A DNA stretch of 64,000 nt, taken from assembly GCF_023656545.1 (NCBI RefSeq), contig NZ_JAMOKF010000002.1, positions 26,978 to 90,977 of the forward strand, written 5' to 3'. The stretch's first letter is position 1; every line of letters starts with the position of its first letter. The stretch is from Micromonospora phytophila (GTDB taxonomy: Bacteria > Actinomycetota > Actinomycetes > Mycobacteriales > Micromonosporaceae). The position numbers and the translations under genes are program-made. Under the pieces are notes generated by a model. The model did no database searches. It had not been told where the DNA came from and saw nothing but the letters and a program-made list of their open reading frames with translations. Positions 60,564 through 64,000 of this stretch are shown here, piece after piece.

Positions 60564-61838
60564 TTAGCGGGCCGGTGCGACGCCCCGGGCGCAGTCGGCG
60601 GCGCGGGCGCGCAGCAGCGCGCGTTCGCGTTCGTTGCCGGTGAGCTCGGCGGCGCGGGCGAACTCGGCGCGGGCCTCGTCGTAGCGGCCGAGCTTGGCCA
60701 GCAGGTCCCCGATCACGCTGGGCAACAGGTGGTAGGTGGCCAGCGCCGGCTCGTCGGCGAGGGCGCGCGCCAGCGCCAGGCCGGCGGCCGGGCCGTCGGC
60801 GAAGGAGACCGCGACGGCACGGTTGAGCTCCACGACCGGCGACGGCACGACCCGGGCCAGCTCCGCGTAGCCGGCGGCGATCCGCGCCCAGTCCGTCTCC
60901 TGCGGGGTACGCGCCCGCGCGTGGCAGGCCGCGATCTCCGCCTGGAGGGTGTACGGGCCGGGTTCGCCGCCCGCCGCCCGGGCCCGGTCCAGCGCGGCAA
61001 GGCCACGGCGGATCAGCAGCTGGTCCCAGCGCCCCCGGTCCTGCTCCATCAGCAGGATCGGCTCGCCGGAGTCGTCGACCCGGGCGGCGGTGCGCGACGC
61101 CTGGATCTCCAACAGCGCGGCCAGCCCGTGCACCTCGGGTTCGTCGGGCATCAGCCCCTGCAGGACCCGGGCGAGGCGCAGCGCGTCCGCGCAGAGCTGG
61201 GGGCACATCCAGTCGTCACCGGCGGTCGCCGAGTAGCCCTCGTTAAAGATCAGGTAGATGACCTCCAGCACGGAGGCGAGGCGTTCGGCGCGCTCGCCGA
61301 CCCCGGGCACCTCGAACGGCACCTTCGCCTCGGCGAGGGTCTTCTTCGCCCGGGTGATCCGCTGCGCGACGGTGGTCTCCGCCACCAGGAACGCCCGGGC
61401 GATCTCCTCGGTCTTCAACCCGCCGAGCATGCGCAGGGTGAGCGCCGCCCGGGCCTGCGGCGAGAGCACCGGGTGGCAGGCGGTGAAGACCAGCCGCAGC
61501 AGGTCGTCGTCGATCCGCTCGTCGAACGCGGCGTCGAAGTCCGGGGTGAACTGCTCGTCGCCGAGGTCGTGGCCGAGTTCGGCGACCTTGCGCTCCAGCA
61601 ACCGCCGGCGGCGCAGCCCGTCGATCGCCCGCCGCTTGCCGACCGCAGTCAACCACGCGCCCGGGTTGGCCGGTACGCCGGCGCGCGGCCACTGCTCCAG
61701 CGCCGCGACCAGGGCGTCCTGGGCCAGCTCCTCGGCCCAGCCGACGTCGCGGACCAGGCCGGCCAGGGCGGCGATCACCCGCCCGGATTCGATCCGCCAC
61801 ACCGCCTCCACCGTGCGGTGCACCTGTTCAGCCCCCAT
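60564..61838 (-). CDS. ECF42-type sigma factor with C-terminal TPR-like extension
   Basis: A 424-aa sigma factor. Regions 2 and 4 lie in the first ~175 residues (DVGWAEELAQDALVAALEQW, AWLTAVGKRRAIDGLRRRRL; LTLRMLGGLKTEEIARAFLV, AQRITRAKKTLAEAK). The ECF42-specific linker FNEGYSATAGDDW follows, then a long helical extension (ELARVVPSPVVELNRAVAVS, YDEARAEFARAAELTGNERE) of the type needed for activity in this group. It is the first gene of a three-gene operon with DUF998 and DGPF proteins. Confidence 0.9.
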   Translation of the reverse strand: MGAEQVHRTVEAVWRIESGRVIAALAGLVRDVGWAEELAQDALVAALEQWPRAGVPANPGAWLTAVGKRRAIDGLRRRRLLERKVAELGHDLGDEQFTPDFDAAFDERIDDDLLRLVFTACHPVLSPQARAALTLRMLGGLKTEEIARAFLVAETTVAQRITRAKKTLAEAKVPFEVPGVGERAERLASVLEVIYLIFNEGYSATAGDDWMCPQLCADALRLARVLQGLMPDEPEVHGLAALLEIQASRTAARVDDSGEPILLMEQDRGRWDQLLIRRGLAALDRARAAGGEPGPYTLQAEIAACHARARTPQETDWARIAAGYAELARVVPSPVVELNRAVAVSFADGPAAGLALARALADEPALATYHLLPSVIGDLLAKLGRYDEARAEFARAAELTGNERERALLRARAADCARGVAPAR

Positions 61839-61911
61839 GACCGCCCATCAGAGCAGGTCGGACCCGCGCCGGGCAACGACCGGGGCCGGCAGGAGGCGGT
61901 AGGTTGCCGGG

Positions 61912-62349
61912 ATGGAGCAGCGGATCAGCCTGGTCACCCTCGGGGTCACCGACGTGGCGCGGGCCCGGGCCTTCTACTCCCGACTCGGCTGGCGTGGCCA
62001 GGAAGTCGAGGAGACCGTCTTCTTCCAGGCCGGCGGGCTGGCGCTGGTGCTGTGGGGGCGGCAGAAGCTGGCCGACGACGCCGGCGTCGACGATGCGGGC
62101 GCGGGCGGCTTCGGCGGGATGACGCTGGCGCAGAACGTCCGGTCCCGGGCGGAGGTCGACGAGCTGATGGGCGCGGCGGCGGACGCCGGAGCCGCGGTGA
62201 CCCGACCGGCCCGGGAGACCTTCTACGGCGGGTACGCGGGCTGCTTCGCCGACCCCGACGGTCACGTGTGGGAGATCGCCTGGAACCCGGGCTTCCCCCT
62301 CGCCGACGACGGCACGCTCACCGTCCCCGACTTCGACGCGCCGGGCTGA
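61912..62349 (+). CDS. VOC/glyoxalase-fold protein
   Basis: A 145-aa vicinal oxygen chelate protein: SLVTLGVTDVARARAFYSRL at the start, GLALVLWGRQ in the middle and GYAGCFADPDGHVWEIAWNP near the C-terminus, the usual betaalphabeta repeats with a metal Glu in VWEIAWNP. Substrate unknown. Single gene, divergent from the sigma-factor operon. Confidence 0.88.
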   Translation: MEQRISLVTLGVTDVARARAFYSRLGWRGQEVEETVFFQAGGLALVLWGRQKLADDAGVDDAGAGGFGGMTLAQNVRSRAEVDELMGAAADAGAAVTRPARETFYGGYAGCFADPDGHVWEIAWNPGFPLADDGTLTVPDFDAPG

Positions 62350-62463
62350 GCGCAGCACGGGTGGATGTGGACGGCGTCGCCGTCGACGTCGGTGGCGAGC
62401 GCTCTGCGGCGGGCTGCGGCGCAGCGCCCCCGGCACCCGGACTTGGGCCTGCCGCAGGGCCGG

Positions 62464-62952
62464 TCAGCAGGTGGCGCGGCGCGGGTACGCCTCAACCTCG
62501 CGCGCCCACTGCTCGGCGGCCACGCCGAGGGCGTCGGCGGAGACGGTGAGCGTCAGCGGGTAGACCGCGGTGAGCGGTCGCCGGGGCATCCACGGCGGCA
62601 GCGACTCGTGGGAGAACTCGACGGTCAGCACGAGCCGCCGGCGCCGCAGGACCCGGGTGCGGAAGGTCAGGTTCGGTTCGGTGAAGCGCACCACCGCCGA
62701 GGACGGCGCCGGGTCGCTGGTCGTCTCGGCCTGCTGCCGCAGCCACCCGGCCAGCCGGCCGGCCTCCTGCACGGTGAGGCAGGGGTCGTAGTGGGACCAG
62801 GCCTGGCCGTCGGCGGTGCGGGCGTCGGTCTCGATGAGCAGCCAGTCGTCCCAGCCCGTCAGCTCCTCCGGGTCGATCGGCGGCTCGACGCCCGGCTGGT
62901 AGCCCACGGGGCGGATCCTCACCCGGGCGCCGTCGTCGGAGCGGATCTCCAT
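62464..62952 (-). CDS. WapI-immunity-like protein
   Basis: A 162-aa protein. EIRSDDGARVRIRPVGYQ at the start, then DDWLLIETDARTADGQAWSH, DPCLTVQEAGRLAGWLRQ and LTVEFSHESLPPW, YPLTLTVSADALGVAAEQWA resemble actinobacterial proteins annotated as WapI family immunity proteins. ATG 62952 fits the family start. No cognate toxin is adjacent, and many such orphans are of unknown role. Confidence 0.65.
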   Translation of the reverse strand: MEIRSDDGARVRIRPVGYQPGVEPPIDPEELTGWDDWLLIETDARTADGQAWSHYDPCLTVQEAGRLAGWLRQQAETTSDPAPSSAVVRFTEPNLTFRTRVLRRRRLVLTVEFSHESLPPWMPRRPLTAVYPLTLTVSADALGVAAEQWAREVEAYPRRATC

Positions 62953-63138
62953 GGCCCCATCATCCATGATCGCCGACCGGCGGTGGGGCCGTCTGCGCAG
63001 GTCAGAGGCTGTTTGAGACACATCATGCGGCAGCGGCGGCACCGGCGGGACCCTGGCCCGGCACCAGGGTCACACCTCGGGGGCGGTTACGGGAAGCCCC
63101 GGATGGAGCACCATCGGTGACGCCGACAGGCTGAAGGG

Positions 63139-63696
63139 GTGACTGACACCGATTCGCGTACGTCTGTCTCGTTGGTGCCGGTGGCGTCCCTCGGCGCTCC
63201 GGTGCTCCTGCTCCTCTACGGCCTCCTGCGGCTGGTCGACGGCCTGGACGGTGACCACGGGCCGGGCTGGGCGTGGAACGTCGGACACACCTGCTTCCTC
63301 GGCGCGATCGTGCTCTTCGGCGCGCTGATGGTGGGGCTGCGGCGGGTGCTGCTCACCGCCGCGCCGCGGCAGCGGCTGCTCACCGAGGTCACGTTGGCCT
63401 CGGGGCTGGTCGGGGCCGGCTGCTTCGCCTTCGTGATCCTCGGCGACCTCTTCCCGGCGCTGGGCGACGCCGTGCCGCTGACCGACCCGGCGATGGCCCT
63501 CGGGCCGCTGCTGTTCCAGGTCGGCATCCTCACCCCGCTGGTGCGGGCGGGGATCGTCCGGCCGCGCCTGCTGCCGGCCTGGGTCGCGGTGCCGGTGCTG
63601 CTCGGCTTCGTCCTGATCGCCGTCGACCTCAACCTGCTGCCGCTCGCCGCCGCCCTGATCCTGGCCGGGCTGCTGCCCCTGCAACGCCTCCGCTGA
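63139..63696 (+). CDS. Small integral membrane protein
   Basis: A 185-aa protein with about six hydrophobic helices (SLVPVASLGAPVLLLLYGLL, VTLASGLVGAGCFAFVILGD, VPVLLGFVLIAVDLNLLPLA). No family recognised. Start is a GTG with AAGGGG upstream. It converges on the partial surface-protein gene at the window end. Confidence 0.75.
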   Translation: MTDTDSRTSVSLVPVASLGAPVLLLLYGLLRLVDGLDGDHGPGWAWNVGHTCFLGAIVLFGALMVGLRRVLLTAAPRQRLLTEVTLASGLVGAGCFAFVILGDLFPALGDAVPLTDPAMALGPLLFQVGILTPLVRAGIVRPRLLPAWVAVPVLLGFVLIAVDLNLLPLAAALILAGLLPLQRLR

Positions 63697-63718
63697 GCGC
63701 CACGATCCGGATCCGGGT

Positions 63719-64000
63719 TCAGCTCCAGACGGTGCGGCGCACGCCCTGGTGCCGGGCACAGGCGTCCTGCCGCCCCCCGGTCAGGCTTACCGAGCCGTCG
63801 CGGCACTGCACCAGGTAGCCCCGCCCGGCCCAGAACTGCGGCGCGCAGTCGAACCAGTCGCAGATCTCCGCGACCGGCCTTCGGATCCGGGTGCCGCCGC
63901 AGAAGTCGTACCCCATCGGGTTGGCCGGGGCCCCGCAGAGCCGCTCGCGGACCGGCGACGGCGACGCCGGGTCGCGCCGCGGCTTCGGCGTCGCCGCGAT
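63719..64000 (-). CDS. C-terminal part of a second DUF3761-like surface protein (5' end outside window)
   Basis: The frame is open to the window edge. The visible end repeats the C-terminal domain of 45475-46809: Pro/Arg/Ser linker, LCGAPANPMGYDFCGGT, ICDWFDCAPQFWAGRGYLVQ and CRDGSVSLTGGRQDACARHQ. It is therefore a paralogue of that protein, and the membrane helix and N-terminal part should lie beyond the window. Confidence 0.75.
   Translation of the reverse strand: MAATPKPRRDPASPSPVRERLCGAPANPMGYDFCGGTRIRRPVAEICDWFDCAPQFWAGRGYLVQCRDGSVSLTGGRQDACARHQGVRRTVWS

Noticed and set aside
59751..62549. 932-codon open frame on the plus strand opposite the ECF42 operon
   Set aside because: It is antisense to three genes with clear families; the translation is low-complexity G/R/A/P-rich, as expected from GC3 bias.

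Overview
The window is very GC-rich DNA with strong GC3 bias, GTG starts, ATGA/GTGA gene overlaps and actinobacterial families (replication-relaxation and DUF2637 proteins of integrative conjugative elements, CU044_5270-type proteins, ECF42 sigma factor with a DGPF protein, F420-dependent oxidoreductase). It most resembles a Micromonosporaceae chromosome (Micromonospora or a relative). This is an inference from gene content and composition, not a database match.

Layout. 1-1.8 kb: end of a TPR-type regulator and a phosphotransferase. 1.8-19.0 kb: a complete BREX type 6 phage-defence operon on the minus strand, in the order HTH gene, brxE, brxA, brxB, brxC, pglX, pglZ, brxD, brxHI. Nearly every junction is a 4-nt overlap. 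19.15-19.56 kb: the broken 5' end of a restriction helicase marks the BREX junction. 19.6-37.7 kb: a second defence island with a divergent architecture that I cannot assign to a named system. Five minus-strand genes (a coiled-coil protein, a Cas4-like Fe-S nuclease, a 504-aa unknown, a DUF262/HNH GmrSD-like nuclease and a small SF1 ATPase) run away from three plus-strand genes (an SMC/Rad50-like ATPase with zinc hook, a 138-aa partner and a 1333-aa DUF4011 helicase with a Vsr-like DUF559 nuclease). A HigBA-type toxin-antitoxin pair and a PLD-nuclease/DEAD-helicase/DUF3427 protein follow. 37.8-41.2 kb: a DivIVA-motif membrane protein and a small conjugative-element remnant. 41.8-48.8 kb: a SagB/ThcOx-type dehydrogenase, an ECF sigma factor with its membrane partner, a cell-surface protein, decayed gene fragments and a fatty-acid hydroxylase.

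49-59 kb carries relics matching the first defence island: a full paralogue of the SF1 ATPase, a ~105-bp scrap of the DUF3427 helicase, and an orphan copy of the antitoxin. The orphan antitoxin still has its palindromic operator, but its toxin is reduced to ten codons. This looks like an eroded second copy of the same kind of island. Interspersed are a CYTH protein, a Tat-exported PhoX/DUF839 protein, a membrane-F420 oxidoreductase fusion, a large secreted protein with calcium-binding repeats and a nuclease-like C-terminus (candidate polymorphic toxin), and another phosphotransferase. 59.3-64 kb: an ECF42-DUF998-DGPF operon, a glyoxalase-fold protein, a WapI-immunity-like protein, a membrane protein, and the C-terminus of a second copy of the surface protein.

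Main points: the intact BREX-6 next to an unnamed multi-nuclease cassette; a junction showing one defence system replacing another; and a toxin-antitoxin operator whose palindrome is conserved by paired substitutions although the toxin has been lost from one copy.
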